From Costus lasius (lineage: Eukaryota > Streptophyta > Magnoliopsida > Zingiberales > Costaceae), in the NCBI GenBank assembly GCA_027563935.2, contig CM050454.1, positions 24,735,501-24,799,500 on the forward strand: a stretch of 64,000 nucleotides of DNA, given 5' to 3'. Under the pieces are notes generated by a model. That model was given only the letters and a program-made list of their open reading frames with translations. It made no database searches and had not been told where the DNA came from. The translations under genes and the position numbers were made by a program. Shown here in pieces: positions 44,561 to 56,134 of this stretch (positions are counted from its first letter, which is position 1; the number at the start of each line of letters is the position of its first letter).

Positions 44561-46227
44561 GTGTAGCGAGGGGTCAATCCCCGAGCGAACGCATCGCATA
44601 TAGGTAATAGGCCGCCTCAAAACTCAAATGGGCTCGCGGAGTGAGCTGTGCGATGAACCTGCTGATATACTCTATCCTTCCCAAGAATCCTCTTCTTTCC
44701 CTGATATTTCCGCCGCAGCTCGCCGTTGGGCAATTTTAGGCATGTCTATCAGGCTGGGATGACTAATGCATCGGAAGCAACAAACGAAGACTTGCTTGAA
44801 AGCCGGACAGATTTCCCATTTTTCTGCGGGGACCGTCTGGCTCGCTCTCTTTATTGCCCTCGCCGGTCTCGCAACTAGTTCATGTAAGGCAGTAGCCTCT
44901 GGTCTTGCAATTGGGGAGGGGCTTATTCGACTAATCTTCAATCCCTACCTAAGAGATGTCCCTGAAAGATGGGATTGGTTGATCGGAAAAGCTCAGGCAG
45001 GAGGGAGGTTTCATTTCCTATATGGCATCAGAATAGCTAGTGCGCAATGCCGACATCAATTTCAAAGTAGCATCAGCAGTAGGAAGCCTTAGCCCCGAAA
45101 TCAGTCTCGAAGAGAGAATGAGGTCATGTGTAGACTTTAGAAACAGGTGAAAATATGAGCTAGCGGAATGCAACGAATGGGCTCTTTGAAAGAAGAAGTC
45201 GTGTCAAAATAGGTTGGGGACATGAGAATGGAGTTTTAGAACTCGAGATGGGATGTGTTGTTAGAGTTCTATTCTACGCTGCTCTAGGTCTTAGCCGGTG
45301 CTATTGAATCTGGTCTTTCGGAATCGAATGCACATGAATAGGGCTTAGAACATTTACTCATGGCTAGCTTTCCAATCGCAGGCTTACTTGCTTTCCTTTA
45401 TTTAACTTCCCAATTGACAAGAAGGGGAACCGAAGCTAGGCACGATTCAGGGGCAGATGAAATGCGTTAACTGGAAGCGGATAGATTCTTAACGAGTTTA
45501 GTTCTTTTCAGTGACGTCCTTTCGTTAGCAAGAATTCTTCGCTATAAACCCATGTTTCATCACATGAACGATAGATTCTTCATTGGAGTGCCTATTGCTC
45601 GCTATATGGAAGAATTTCTCTAAACAACCCTGCCTTCACTTAATAAGAAAAGGGACTTATGACCCGCCTGCTATAAAAAGCTTCCCGTACTGCGCCTCTT
45701 TTTCTGACCTCAACGCGAGTGACAAAAGCGTCTCCCTGCGGTTGCAAAGATCCTGTGCCGGTCATGGTTCCCCCGGATCGTCGCCTCGCGTTTCAGTTTG
45801 GTTATGTCACCAAAGAAAACACCATTCTTCTTATCGACACAAGAAAAAGGATTTCTTTCTTTCATTTTTCCCATCCTTGCCTTGTATTCTCTTCCTTTGT
45901 ATGCCTAAGGTCAAGGCAGTCAGTGCTTGCTAAACGATGCGGTATGAAAATCAGTAACCGAATAGAGTTTGTCTTCGCTCCCTGGACTTTCATCAATGAC
46001 TTAAGGCCTATTCTTGAAAGTATTATAGGCAGTAGCCCGGGCATTTCCTTGTATGTCCAAGCGAAGCAATCTTTGCATTCCAGTAGGAATTGTTTGTAAG
46101 CTTCTCTTTCATTGATGATAATGGAGCACTGATGAAAATGGGCCGGACTTCTGATTGTTCACCCATCTTTCTTTCTATTAGTTCATCAACAGTTGCCTGT
46201 CCGCCTTCTCTAGTTCGTGGGGTAAAC

Positions 46228-46256
46228 TAAGAGAGAGGAACTCATTAGGGATTGAA
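46228..46256 (+). repeat. TAAGAGAGAGG repeat, long form
   Basis: TAAGAGAGAGGAAC followed by TCATTAGGGATTGAA (29 bp). The same long form recurs at 49,895, 58,599 and 61,309. Confidence 0.9.
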
Positions 46257-47056
46257 TCGGTTTCCACCGCATAGGCCTCGACCAATTCCGATTCCTCATA
46301 CATCATCATATTTTATTGCTGTGATGAAGCACAAACTTCTGGACCAGGATGGCTTGGTTTTCTGACATAGTGGGACCTCCCTCTTGTAAGTTGGTGTGGA
46401 TGTTTGATGAACTTGGGACAAGAACAACATCTTCCCCAGAGGTGGTAGACTCTGATGAGGGATCAATGTATTGCCTTGTGAAAGTGGAGGTAGCAATAAT
46501 TTTCTTCTTCTGGAAATTTGATGAAGTCATCTGTTAAAGCTGAAGCTGAAGGAACTTAAACCCCGAGGATGAGATTAAAGGGTACGATCGAGTGGATTCC
46601 ATACTTGTGCCTGAGTTTGGTTGTTCTAGGCCCTTTCATTGGGCAGCCCATCGCAAATTCAAATTTGACAGGCGGTCTTACATACGCATTTTGAAAGGCC
46701 CCCCCTCACTGGATTAAACGGACTTCTCTTTTGAGAATTCAGACTTTCAGGCGATTATCATGCCTTGTTCTCGAATAAGCTCTTAGGCTGCTATCGACGC
46801 TTTGAAGGCAGATCACATCATCAACATCCACATCCGTATAAGCTCTTTCTAGGGCAGTTGGAAAGTAGGGCCAGGGGAAGGAAAAGCACTCTTCGCGCAC
46901 AGCGGATATGCCCTCCAAGCGGCATAGCCCTCCGCTTCGGAATCATTCCTTGAACCACTATCTCAAAATCGAAAAGCATCAATCCAATCGCTCTGCCCAG
47001 CTCGGCCGGCATCCTAACTGGAAGAAGTTCCCAGGGTCTCCGATGAGGATTTGGTA

Positions 47057-47072
47057 ACGTACCTCTCTCTTA
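47057..47072 (-). repeat. TAAGAGAGAGG repeat, short form
   Basis: Reverse complement of TAAGAGAGAGGTACGT, in intergenic DNA. Confidence 0.85.
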
Positions 47073-48729
47073 TATTTGATAAGTAAACAACTACTATGGA
47101 GATAGCCTGAACTGGGCTTGTGACTCTTATTACTAAAGGCGCTCGCGGCTAGGCGGGCACAAGTGGACTAGACCTCAAACCATTATTAGCACTTGAGCTC
47201 AGAACGAAGAGAGAGCATTAGCGGCGGGAGAACGCTAAAACAAGGGCGATTGGGAGGGGCGCATGTAGAAGCCGAAAAGCACGCATTTAACTGCATTTGA
47301 AGGTTACTAACATGATAGGGCCTGGACTTGTTGCTGAAGAGAAAGGGGCCTGAAGACGTCTGATGGGCCAATGGAGATATAGCTTCTTACTCAACCTAAA
47401 GAAAAATGGCCATCGAGACACAATGCTCAATTTGGATAGGCGTAGACCAGGCAGGCAAGTAGAGCTAACCGCTCCGTGGGCAGGAAAAGATCTTTACAGA
47501 GGGAACCCGGTGAGGGAGTGGGAAGAAAAGAGAGGGAATGGTATAGCCCTATAGGGAATATGGAAAGATATAGGAATTGGCATAGTAGCATCTTGATTTT
47601 AGAGTCTTGTTCGGAATAAACCCTGCTTGCTAGCCCATTTCGGTTAGCTCGACTTGGTGGCTATTCCACCCACGCCACCCTATAGTTCTTGCTATACAAA
47701 AAGATCACATCACTCGCATCTAGTCAAGGGACGGTAGGAAGGCCTGTTTGGAACGGTTGGACCAGCAGAGTCATACTCCATCTACTATGTGAATAGTTGA
47801 GAGCGAAGATAGAATGCGGATCAGTTGGTTTTTAAGTGGGAATATGGTATTGCATTTTCACTGAAGGGGAAAGCCCAACCTCTTTTGAATCGCGATCCAT
47901 GGGCCTTAACGGCCTTTGTTTCAGTCAGGTAAAAAACCTTCCTCCTGCTAATCCGGCCATTTCCGAAGATACCAGCTGTAGTTGCAGTTATCTTCCCTTC
48001 CCCGAAATCAAAATCTCTTGATACCCTGACCGATCGACAGGAGCGAGGAGTTAGCCGTTCTACTCCTTCCCTGGGCTTGGGATTCACGAATCAAACCCAC
48101 GAGCCAAAGATAAGTTCACAAGCCGGAATGAAGATGAAGTACGAGACGAGCTGGCTATATATCGAAATTGCATATAGAAAGAGATTCGTCTTGTTGTTTG
48201 ATCATTGAATTGAGTGCGTGGTAAATGCTTTTGACTGAACCTTCCATTGCGTCATGCTTTCGTTCCGCTTTTGAGCCAGGTGAGGCTGTTACTGCTTGTT
48301 TCTTAATGCACCAGTCCCAGCTTTGAAAACCCGAACTAGGAGATCCATTAACAAGCCATGTATAGGCCTAGCTCTATCTTGTATGCTAGGTTTGATACTT
48401 ATCCTATCTACGGTACTTGTCTGCTTGCTATTACTTGTACTAGTTTCCTGTCTCTAGCAATACACTTGTCTTGTTCTAGAGTTACAGGTATTGCTTGTCC
48501 CTATTGAATCTCTTGCTTGCATGGCTTACCGATCTGTATTCTTGCTATTAGACTGGTTACTTGCCTATCTGACAGCCGAGCTATTCCTATCCCTTGCCTT
48601 CCCGGAGCGTCACCAGTTAGATGGGTTAGCTACCTGTCCAATCTGAGCGTCACGGGTAGTGGACTGCCTGCTTTCCACTGACCTGCCTGTCGGTAGCTCA
48701 GGACTGGCCGAAAAACCTATTTTCACGTT

Positions 48730-48792
48730 CCTCCGTTCTGGAGCGCGTTAGGAGAATTTCTTTCGAATGATGGAACGCGCTAGGAGCTTCAA
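48730..48792. repeat. GC-rich hairpin-repeat cluster
   Basis: Contains TCTGGAGCGCGTTAGGAG and, 25 bp on, AACGCGCTAGGAGC. These are members of the GCGCGTTAG family that is denser at 52,190, 57,130 and 62,920. Confidence 0.7.
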
Positions 48793-49894
48793 AGACGGCT
48801 TAGTGCTTCAAATCGGATTCGTTCAAAGATAATGACTCCTTCAAGGCAAGCACAAGAGCTAGCACTCCACTCCTTTCTTTCCATCCATGGCAAAGGATGT
48901 CAGAAAAAGTGTTTAAGGTTTAGGTTGCTAACGCCTACCCCGTGTGGTAAGAGCCTTTTTTCAATTCATTGGTAAGCCAGATATGGCGAGTCTACCTCTT
49001 TTCTGCCACAGAATGCCAATGAATTCTGCTTTCCATTCTCTTGGCTACGAAACTAGTTCAGTTCTATTCGAACTAAAAACTATGATTATTCAAATGATTT
49101 TATGCCAGACCAGCTCTATTTTTCGCTTCCCTCTCCCAGGTGTCATTTCTTCCCTCTCCGCAAGAAAGAAAATAGAAAGCTCTAAACCACTAATTCAAGA
49201 TAATTGGAATTGGCCTCTCATAATATGGGGAGAGGATAAGGTCAAAGACGGCTAGGATCAAGAGCGGCGGACAAGCTCCTTTGAAAATCAGTTATTTTAC
49301 ACAAAAGAAAGTGCTTCTGAAAGTAAGCATCTTAAGTTAGGGATGAAATAGTAGGGAAATTTCAGTTCAGGAACTGTCTGCTATCAAGCAAAATCAAGAT
49401 TCTACGGTTGAGCAATATATAAACCGGTGGAGGGCGTTGGCGAGAAATTGCTCTCAGAAGTTAGATCAAGCTCAAGAGGTGAAAGTATGCCTGAATGGTA
49501 TGCACTCGTGGATCACAATGCAAATACACGCGCAACCGCTCAAGACTTTTCAAGATCTGTAGGATGCTGCTGTCTCAACAGAACTTTATTACCAGTCCAA
49601 CCCAACAAGCGTAGGCTCGAAAGCCGGAGCACGTTAGCACGCTCTCCGTTTCCTTGCTGGGTTGGTGTGAGCCTGATAAGAATAAGAGTCTACTGCTGCT
49701 ACCGTCAGGAGACGGACGAAAGGTTCTTCATCTAAAACACAAACGGCGTATGCCGCAGAACCTGCCCAGGCTTCCTCTTCAGACGCACGCAAAACCCATT
49801 TTTATTGGGGCTGAGCAACGAAGGAAAGGATCAATTTCTCTGGAGGAATTCAAGAATAAGACCTACTCCTTCAAAAGAGAAAAGGTAAAAATAT

Positions 49895-49923
49895 AAGAGA
49901 AAGGAACTCATTAGGGATTGAAT
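49895..49923 (+). repeat. TAAGAGARAGG repeat, long form
   Basis: TAAGAGAAAGGAAC followed by TCATTAGGGATTGAA, between the first and second readable blocks of the gypsy remnant. Confidence 0.9.
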
Positions 49924-50594
49924 AAGTTTCTTAGCTTTGCCGAATCCGACCAAGCCCGATGAGGTAGACAAGGTGAATGAACCAAACTATTGCCCCTACC
50001 ATCGCCATCTGGGACATACCATAGAGGATGATTATCCCTTCAAAGAATGGCTGGAAAAGGCGATTCAGAACTATTTGCACTTTCCCCAGGATGTCAGCAA
50101 GATTCTCCAGTGCAAACTGCCAATGTCATTACCATGGATGCGGCAACCTCCACCACCGAAGATTGGGAAGGTGATGACGGTCGGAAGCAGGGGGCAGATT
50201 CTCTGTCTGGCACTGACTCTGATACCGATTCAGACATAGATAAGGGATGGATAACGATTTCGAGGAAGAAGCCGACAAAGTCAACCGATGTCCCCTTTTC
50301 CCGGGCTATCTCGGAAGTTCCAAAAGCGGATCACTATTCTTGCTCCAGCTCTCATTCATAAGAAGAAAAAGGTTTCCAAGAAGAAGCCTAGAAAGACCAT
50401 CCCTGCCCAACCACTCAAACAAACAGCCGGCAAGGTGATGACCTACGAGGAATACCTCCAATACATGGAAGAGTACTACAAATGGTTGGAGGAATTTGAA
50501 GAATACGAGCAAGGGGAGCCGCATGAGGTTGTCCTGGATGATTTTATGCCAAAAGGCTGGAGGCAGAAAGAACCATGTTCGGTCAATCAAGAAG

Positions 50595-50610
50595 ACGTAC
50601 CTCTCTCTTA
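50595..50610 (-). repeat. TAAGAGAGAGG repeat, short form, in gypsy remnant
   Basis: Reverse complement of TAAGAGAGAGGTACGT. Read on the + strand within the remnant it adds the peptide VPLSYI without breaking the frame. Confidence 0.88.
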
Positions 50611-50879
50611 TATACTGGTCTGGGAACAGCCTGTTCAGGTAGCTCCATGCCGGGTAGTTTCAGTTTACCCTCGACAATCTGTGGCAAGAACGCTTTTGCG
50701 CAGTCCCTCTGGTTCCCCAAGTAACACCTTTTTGTTGAACCGGGACCTCCACCCCCAGTATTCCGCCTGCCACATTACCACCTATGAAGGAGCGTCCTCA
50801 GAATTAGACACGGCAGCACATGAGTTGGGTGATAGCGATGACGAACCCCTCTTGTTTGCTAATGAAGCAGCAATGTTGA

Positions 50880-50895
50880 ACGTTCCTCTCTCTTA
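50880..50895 (-). repeat. TAAGAGAGAGG repeat, short form, in gypsy remnant
   Basis: Reverse complement of TAAGAGAGAGGAACGT. It adds NVPLSYN to the local frame. Confidence 0.88.
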
Positions 50896-51450
50896 TAATA
50901 CATGGTCAGATCCCCGACCTGCTTTCTAAACCTGTTAAACAGGAGGTTGATGAAATGAAGCTACGAGATGGGCCCGAGCCGCATCAGAAGAAAGATAAAG
51001 GGAAAGCAATATAGGTTGCAAATGAGCAGCCCCTGTGACCGTTGCCTAAGCCAATTCCACCTCCATCAAGCTTGCCAAAGGAGCCGAAACCCGTCGATTA
51101 TAATGTTGTCTCTCATTTAAGACGGATCCCGGCTCTCCTCAGTGTGTATGACGCTTTAATGCTCTCCAAGGATATAAGGGAATCCCTCATCAAGGCTTTA
51201 CAGAATCCTGAACTGTACGAGGCTCATGCTGCGGAGATCCACGTTGTGGGACGAGCCGCTTATTCAGTGGATACCATTTCCTTTGAAGAAGATGATTTCT
51301 TACTGGATTCCAATGAGCACAACCGCCCGTTGTACCTTGAAGGAATCCTTAATAGGAAGCCTGTAAAGCGTATTCTAGTCGATCCAGGTTCAGCGGTGAA
51401 CCTCTGACCTTTACGAACCCTGAGGAAGGTTGGACATCAACCTCGTGATC

Positions 51451-51466
51451 ACGTACCTCTCTCTTA
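51451..51466 (-). repeat. TAAGAGAGAGG repeat, short form, in protease region
   Basis: Reverse complement of TAAGAGAGAGGTACGT. It lies between the active-site segment and QGFNQRGQEAMG, where related elements have only a short linker. Confidence 0.88.
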
Positions 51467-52101
51467 TTTTGTTCATTCAGGGGTTTAATCAAAGGGGCCA
51501 AGAAGCGATGGGAACCATACGGCTGACACTGAAGTTGGGAGATTGGTTCACTAGAGTTAAGTTTTACGTGATTGATGCGGATACCTCCCATTGGTTTGGG
51601 TCGACCTTGGATTCATCAGAATGGGGTAGTACCATCCACCCTCCATCAGTGCTCAAAATATCAGGATCCAAATTCATACCAGAAACGGCGGTTACACTCA
51701 ACCGTACTACACCTATGTAAAGCCTATAAAAGACAAAGCAAGAAGAATGTTCGCCTACCTGGCCTTGCCGTCATGTTCACTGACATATGATACATCGCTA
51801 GCCATCCGTTTTCTCTCATTCAAGCCTGGCTTTTTTCTTAAAAAAAGTGGGCTACGAAACGTCCAGTAAGACACGAGCGGCGATCCCTATCCTTATCGGA
51901 CGCGTGAGAGAACGAACGAGAGCATTAAGCCAATAAGCCGGTCCCACCCAAGGGCTAGCGATCCCACTACGGGAAGCTCCTCTCGAGCCAAAAACTAAGA
52001 TACCGGAAAAAAGCTTAATAAAAAATAACTACTCCAAAAACACCAAACTTAAGTACATAATCAGGGGTCAAAGCATCGTTCAATCCATCTAAGTGATGAA
52101 A

Positions 52102-52117
52102 TAAGAGAGAGATACGT
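52102..52117 (+). repeat. TAAGAGAGAG repeat, short form variant
   Basis: TAAGAGAGAGATACGT, with one G to A change from the consensus. Confidence 0.8.
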
Positions 52118-52189
52118 TACAATAATAAGCTAAGCAAGGATCCTTCTGTGCGCGATATGCTGAGCAGTTCGGGAGGGTGGAACTGAACA

Positions 52190-52280
52190 ACCTGACGCGC
52201 TAGCTAACGCGCTCCGTAAACGGAGCTTGTTGGAGTGAAACGCGCGCGTTAGTAAACTCCGTTTCTTTTTCTGGAGCGCG
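52190..52280. repeat. GC-rich hairpin-repeat cluster
   Basis: Contains CTAACGCGCTCCGTAAACGG (hairpin CTCCG-TAAA-CGGAG, 52,211-52,224), CTTGTTGG, GCGCGCGTTAG and TCTGGAGCGCGTTAG. The 25 bp at 52,209-52,233 recur exactly at 62,986-63,010 and mostly, inverted, at 53,560-53,581. Confidence 0.85.
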
Positions 52281-52460
52281 TTAGCGAGATTCCTGACAAG
52301 CAACAAGCTCTACTTGAACTTTGATAATAAGAAAGTTATTTCACTTTCACTTTCAAATAATCAAGCTTACTTATTTAACAATTTTATTTAATAATCAAGC
52401 TTACTTATTTAACTTATTTAATTTCGACTTACCTTTAATAAACTTTTATAATAATAAAGT

Positions 52461-52487
52461 GTTAGCGCTTTCCGTTTTCTCGCTTGG
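52461..52487 (-). repeat. Partial copy of the 49-bp repeat
   Basis: The reverse complement matches the first 27 bases of the exact repeats at 62,867 and 63,662, including GAGAAAACGGAAAGCGCTAA. Confidence 0.88.
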
Positions 52488-52697
52488 TTCGCCCATAAAG
52501 ATCGAAGAACCGGAAAGAGACTGAATTCAATAAAAGAGTCCGGGACGGGCCTTGGCGTCAGATCAGATTTCGGGAATAGAAGCCGAAGCCGCATATCGAG
52601 TCAAAATGGAATACAGTAAACGATCCTCCCGTCTGATAAGTAATTAGCAGAATGAGTATGAGTATCACGAGCACGAAACTACTGATCTTTCAACAAC

Positions 52698-52795
52698 TAC
52701 TTATCTTCCGATGCGGAGAATGAGTATAAGTGCTCTGTTCCCAAGCGGGGGAAACGTGCTTTTCCTACTTATCTTCTGATGCGGAGAATGAGTAT
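52698..52795 (+). repeat. Pair of 30-bp direct repeats
   Basis: Copies at 52,698-52,727 and 52,766-52,795 share TACTTATCTTC, then Y, then GATGCGGAGAATGAGTAT. Only one base differs. No gene is seen here. Confidence 0.85.
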
Positions 52796-53289
52796 GCTAC
52801 TTCCGAGGGAGGGAATTATGTACCCGTTAGTGAAACTACCGATCGCCGATCTTCCTTATTATAACCTGCCCTGGGGAAGGATTTTCTCTTTTTCCGGCCT
52901 ATCTTCCATGGTGAACCAATCGATTTCTTTCTATCATAGCTACCCGAACTTTCTAAATAGATCGGATTATTATTCCTTTCTCCCTAGCCGAGAAGAACCT
53001 TCTAGTGGTTGATCGCTCCATCCATCTCCTGCTGCTTTAGCTTTAGCCTTTTCAGTCCCTCCCCGTCAAGTTGAATGCCTCCGTAAGCCCCCCGGGCAAA
53101 CAAAATGTAGATGTCTCATTCATGCCTGTCCGTTTCTGCCGGGAGATCCGCGTCTGCTTCTCTCCCCAAACAAGCCGGAGAGTAGGAGTAGGTCTCACCG
53201 GCTATCTTTGATTGGGTTGCTCTACGTTCCATCTCTGGATTAGGTTGATGGAACCAGGTTTCAATTAGTTTGACAACTTGCTAATTAAT
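52796..53289. other. Mitochondrial-type intergenic DNA
   Basis: A short open frame at 52,779-53,012 has no recognisable motif. Nothing else is identifiable. Confidence 0.5.
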
Positions 53290-53305
53290 TAAGAGAAAGG
53301 AACGT
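53290..53305 (+). repeat. TAAGAGARAGG repeat, short form
   Basis: TAAGAGAAAGGAACGT, preceded by TTAAT as at 57,521. Confidence 0.85.
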
Positions 53306-53539
53306 TTCACTAACCGGCACGCCTTTCATCACTCACAGTAGTGACCGCTCTCGCTCGTCTTACCAGCCCCTTCGCTACCGCTTTTTGGGACGACTAGACA
53401 TATATGTTTTTTGAAGATAGCCTGTTCGGACTGGTTACTGACTCGGTCGCTCTCCCTTCCTCAGATACCTTCAGTGACTCTGTCTTTACCGCATAAGAAA
53501 GAAATGCCTGAGATCCGTCTTCTATTTGTAAGAAAGAAC

Positions 53540-53635
53540 TCAACGCGCGCTCCGTTATCAACAAGCTCCGTTTACGGAGCGTTCCGGTTTGAACCTCCAC
53601 TTGCATTCTGGCGCGTTCCGGTTTGAACCGGTTGC
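53540..53635. repeat. GC-rich hairpin-repeat cluster
   Basis: Contains CAACGCGCGCTCCG, the inverted CTCCGTTTACGGAGCG hairpin, and two copies of GCGTTCCGGTTTGAACC (53,579 and 53,612), each with the self-complementary GGTTTGAACC or GGTTCAAACC. Confidence 0.85.
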
Positions 53636-53639
53636 TCAT

Positions 53640-55640
53640 TCCTTTCTCTGTTAATTTTACTTATTCTTTTCTCTAGGCGGAATTCTCTGATAAAAAAGAA
53701 GGCAGCTTTTAAGATAGAGTATTGACGGTTACAGTGGCAAGTGGAGAACGGATCACTTTTAGCGGCTAAGAGAAATCAATCTCTAATTGTGCTTGTGCTG
53801 GCACCTTGGATGAAATCCTTGTTCTTTCTTTGTTCCAGTTTCTTATAGGCTTAGCTTAGAGAAAAGGTTACTTCTAGTTTCTTTCGGGTAGCGCGAGTGG
53901 AAAGCCCCCTACAAACCTTCAAAGTCTTTAAGTTAAGGAAGCCGAGTTGAACAGAAGATAGAGTTTCAGTTCCAGTGAAAGCCCCTACTCCCAACAAGTT
54001 GGAAAGTTCAGTTCAGAAGTCAAAGATAAGTTTCTTCTTTCTGTGACCGCAATTACAGTTGCAATAAGTACTTTAAAGCTCAACAAGGCTTTAAACGGCT
54101 AAAGCAGATCAGGAAAAAAACCTTATTCCGGGTGTGAGCCATAGCACAGGGACTCTCGGTTGGTCGTAGAAATGTTTAAGTCACCATAAACTGTTTTCAC
54201 TAGTGAAGCTTTAAGAGATAGGGCAAGTAGTCGTAGAAACTCCTTGCTTTGTTGCCGGCTTTTCTAGTAAATAAAATCAGTCGCTTTCCGCCTTCCACTT
54301 TGGTTGGACGGTAGTTCCGGGAGCCAGTAGCGGTAACAGGTCGAGGGATATCAAAGCCCATAGAGCGGTGCAGTTAGTCAAGCCTACAGTTCGAATACCG
54401 TGGTTAGTCAGTACGGCAAGTAGAAGGGCAAAGCAAAAATTCCTGACTCTTTGTAGAAAGGAAAAGAAGTAAGCTAGACGATTACCTTCTGTCATAGGAA
54501 GCCAGTACCAGTTCCGGTAGTGGTTACGGTAAGACTGCTTTGAAAAGAAAAAAACTCCTTGCTTCATTCTTTTTTGTATAAGTTGGCTTAGGGAAATACA
54601 AAGACACAAGGTGGGTCGGCGCACTTGGGAAAAAGGGTGGCTTAGAGAGTCGCTTTGCTTCTAGGCTTTCCAAGAGAGAGTCCGTCTTTCTTTCGTCACG
54701 GTAAGCGGGCAATGATGATAGATTCAACTGCTTCCCGTAACCGCCTGCCGCCACCTATCCTCCTGCCAACAACTGGAACTCTTAGCCCGTTACTGCTTGG
54801 CTTGCCGGTCTTGCTCCTTTCTTTCATCAACCAGGAGGGAAGATTCTACGCGATAGCTGAGAGGGACGGAAGCGATAGCTGTGCTCAACCAACTAAAGGG
54901 GACGGGCGCAAGCTGGCCTGAAAGGTGTGAGTGGCCGGCATCAACCTCAAAAAGTGGGGCTCTCTCCTATGGAAGTGATAGAAAGGACCACTGGCTAAAG
55001 TGTAACCACGGGGTAGAAGGAAGAGAAGACTCCCATGCAGCAGACAAGAAAGGGGCCTTGGGATATGACTGATGGAGAGAGAGATTTTTTGAAAGCTTCG
55101 TACTTCTCTCGGGGGAGTGGGAAGTTCAGCCTGAGAGCCGGGAAGTCCGCTTTCCTATACTAAGTACTAAGGGAGAGTCGACAGTTCAGCCAAGTGACGA
55201 TGTGCCAGGGAAGGATGAAAGGAAAAAGGGTCGTTCCGTTGAACGGCTTTGTTTTGTACATTCACGTGACTGAGTTTGGAGCCAACTATTTTGTCATGCA
55301 TTCATTCTAGTTTTCCCTGTGTTGACTTTTTCCTGAACATTGCATTTCAAGAAAGACCCGTGAAAAGCACATGCGATATAAAATCATCATAAGGAAACGA
55401 AATTCACATATAACAAAAAGGTTCACAACATGTAAAAGATAAAGAACGTCGAAAGAACGGAATTCAAAGGATAAGTCAAAGAACACAAAACGAGCCTTTG
55501 GATACATGCAGTTAGCAGTAGAACGGTCGGAGCCATTTTCCATTTATTAATAAGGTAAAACATTCCCCGTCAATTGTTGCCAAACGGTAGTATCCGCTTT
55601 CATACGCTTTTGTGACAATGTAGGGAGTTTTTGTTCGGAG
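53640..55640. other. Mitochondrial-type intergenic DNA
   Basis: Two kilobases with only short frames of unclear meaning (for example 54,277-54,624 minus and 54,655-54,921 plus). No RNA gene, repeat family member or retroelement motif is recognised. Confidence 0.5.
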
Positions 55641-55647
55641 CAAGTCA

Positions 55648-55760
55648 GGCATATCCGTTATTCGTGACTCTGAGTACAAGATTTCCGGGAACGAACGGTC
55701 TCGGCTTCACTCTTTTTTCGTATGCCTTTTTCTGAGATTCTGAGATTTCGGTACAACTCA
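55648..55760 (-). pseudogene. Short gypsy pol-like tail
   Basis: The minus-strand frame reads SESQKKAYEKRVKPRPFVPG then NLVLRVTNN. It resembles the AYxKRVKxRxFxxGDLVL segment in the integrase C-terminal region of plant gypsy elements, with Asn for Asp. It is fused to LINE-derived sequence in another frame. The piece is short, so the assignment is moderate. Confidence 0.5.
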
Positions 55761-55789
55761 GCTTGCTGCATAGCCGCAAGCGCCTTACT

Positions 55790-56085
55790 TCTTCCCGGAT
55801 CAAGGGCTCTGGAAAGAAAATCCATGAGCTTTGAGAGTGAAGATTTGGTACCATTAACAAAGATAATGGTGTCATCAGCATCAAGCAAATGGGAAATGAG
55901 AGGGCAATTCCCTAATGTAGTGAAGGCTTTAATAGCACCTGACAAGAAAAGTTGTGATAGCCCAAGGTCTTCCGCCAAGATGAATAGACTTGGAGCTAAA
56001 GGATCGCCCGCTTTAATAGCGCCTGGTGGAGCCTTTGACAGCGCCATTAAATATAACTGAGAACCTGCAACGTTCCTCTCTCTTA
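55790..56085 (-). pseudogene. LINE-type reverse transcriptase remnant
   Basis: On the minus strand the frame contains GAIKAGDPLAPSLFILAEDL (about 56,020-55,960) and ISHLLDADDTIIFVNGTKSS followed by LSKLMDFLSRA (about 55,890-55,815). These are the RQGDPLSPxLF and FADDTIIF blocks of plant non-LTR RT, with Lys-Ala for Arg-Gln in the first. The catalytic ADD is kept. A short TAAGAGAGAGG repeat at 56,070 interrupts the upstream side. Only about 90 residues of an RT of several hundred remain. Confidence 0.85.
56070..56085 (-). repeat. TAAGAGAGAGG repeat, short form, at LINE remnant
   Basis: Reverse complement of TAAGAGAGAGGAACGT. On the minus strand it encodes IRERNV immediately before the LINE RT block. 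Confidence 0.88.
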
Positions 56086-56134
56086 TACCTGCGCGGGGAG
56101 GACTGAAAGAAAAGATTGAGTGGGACATTGGCAT

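Larger units (their letters stand above)
44561..49370. other. Mitochondrial-type intergenic DNA
   Basis: Nearly 5 kb without a recognisable gene. Open frames of 60-126 codons occur on both strands (for example 44,766-45,092 and 45,719-46,099), but none has a motif I know. Identifiable content is two copies of the TAAGAGAGAGG repeat (46,228 and 47,057) and one GC-rich hairpin cluster (48,730). Such low gene density is normal for angiosperm mitochondrial genomes. Confidence 0.6.
49371..51790 (+). pseudogene. Ty3/gypsy gag-protease remnant in mitochondrial-type DNA
   Basis: Three frames carry parts of one gene. At 49,400-49,630 is Gag (STVEQYINRWRALARNCSQK). At 49,937-50,060 is PNYCPYHRHLGHTIEDDYPF, a degenerate CxxHxxxGHxxxxC element with Asp replacing the last Cys. 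At 51,040-51,400 is the protease approach ending in NRKPVKRILVDPGSAVNL (active site DPGS). After a frameshift, FIQGFNQRGQEAMGTIRLTL and [12 protein letters not shown] follow (about 51,470-51,600), then the [20 protein letters not shown] block in another frame. Four copies of the TAAGAGAGAGG repeat lie in it (49,895, 50,595, 50,880, 51,451). Nuclear-derived retroelement debris is common in plant mtDNA. It is unrelated in detail to elements A to E. Confidence 0.85.

Noticed and set aside
44766..46099. Open frames of 108-126 codons in mitochondrial-type DNA
   Set aside because: No recognised motif, overlapping frames on both strands, and usual intergenic context for plant mtDNA.
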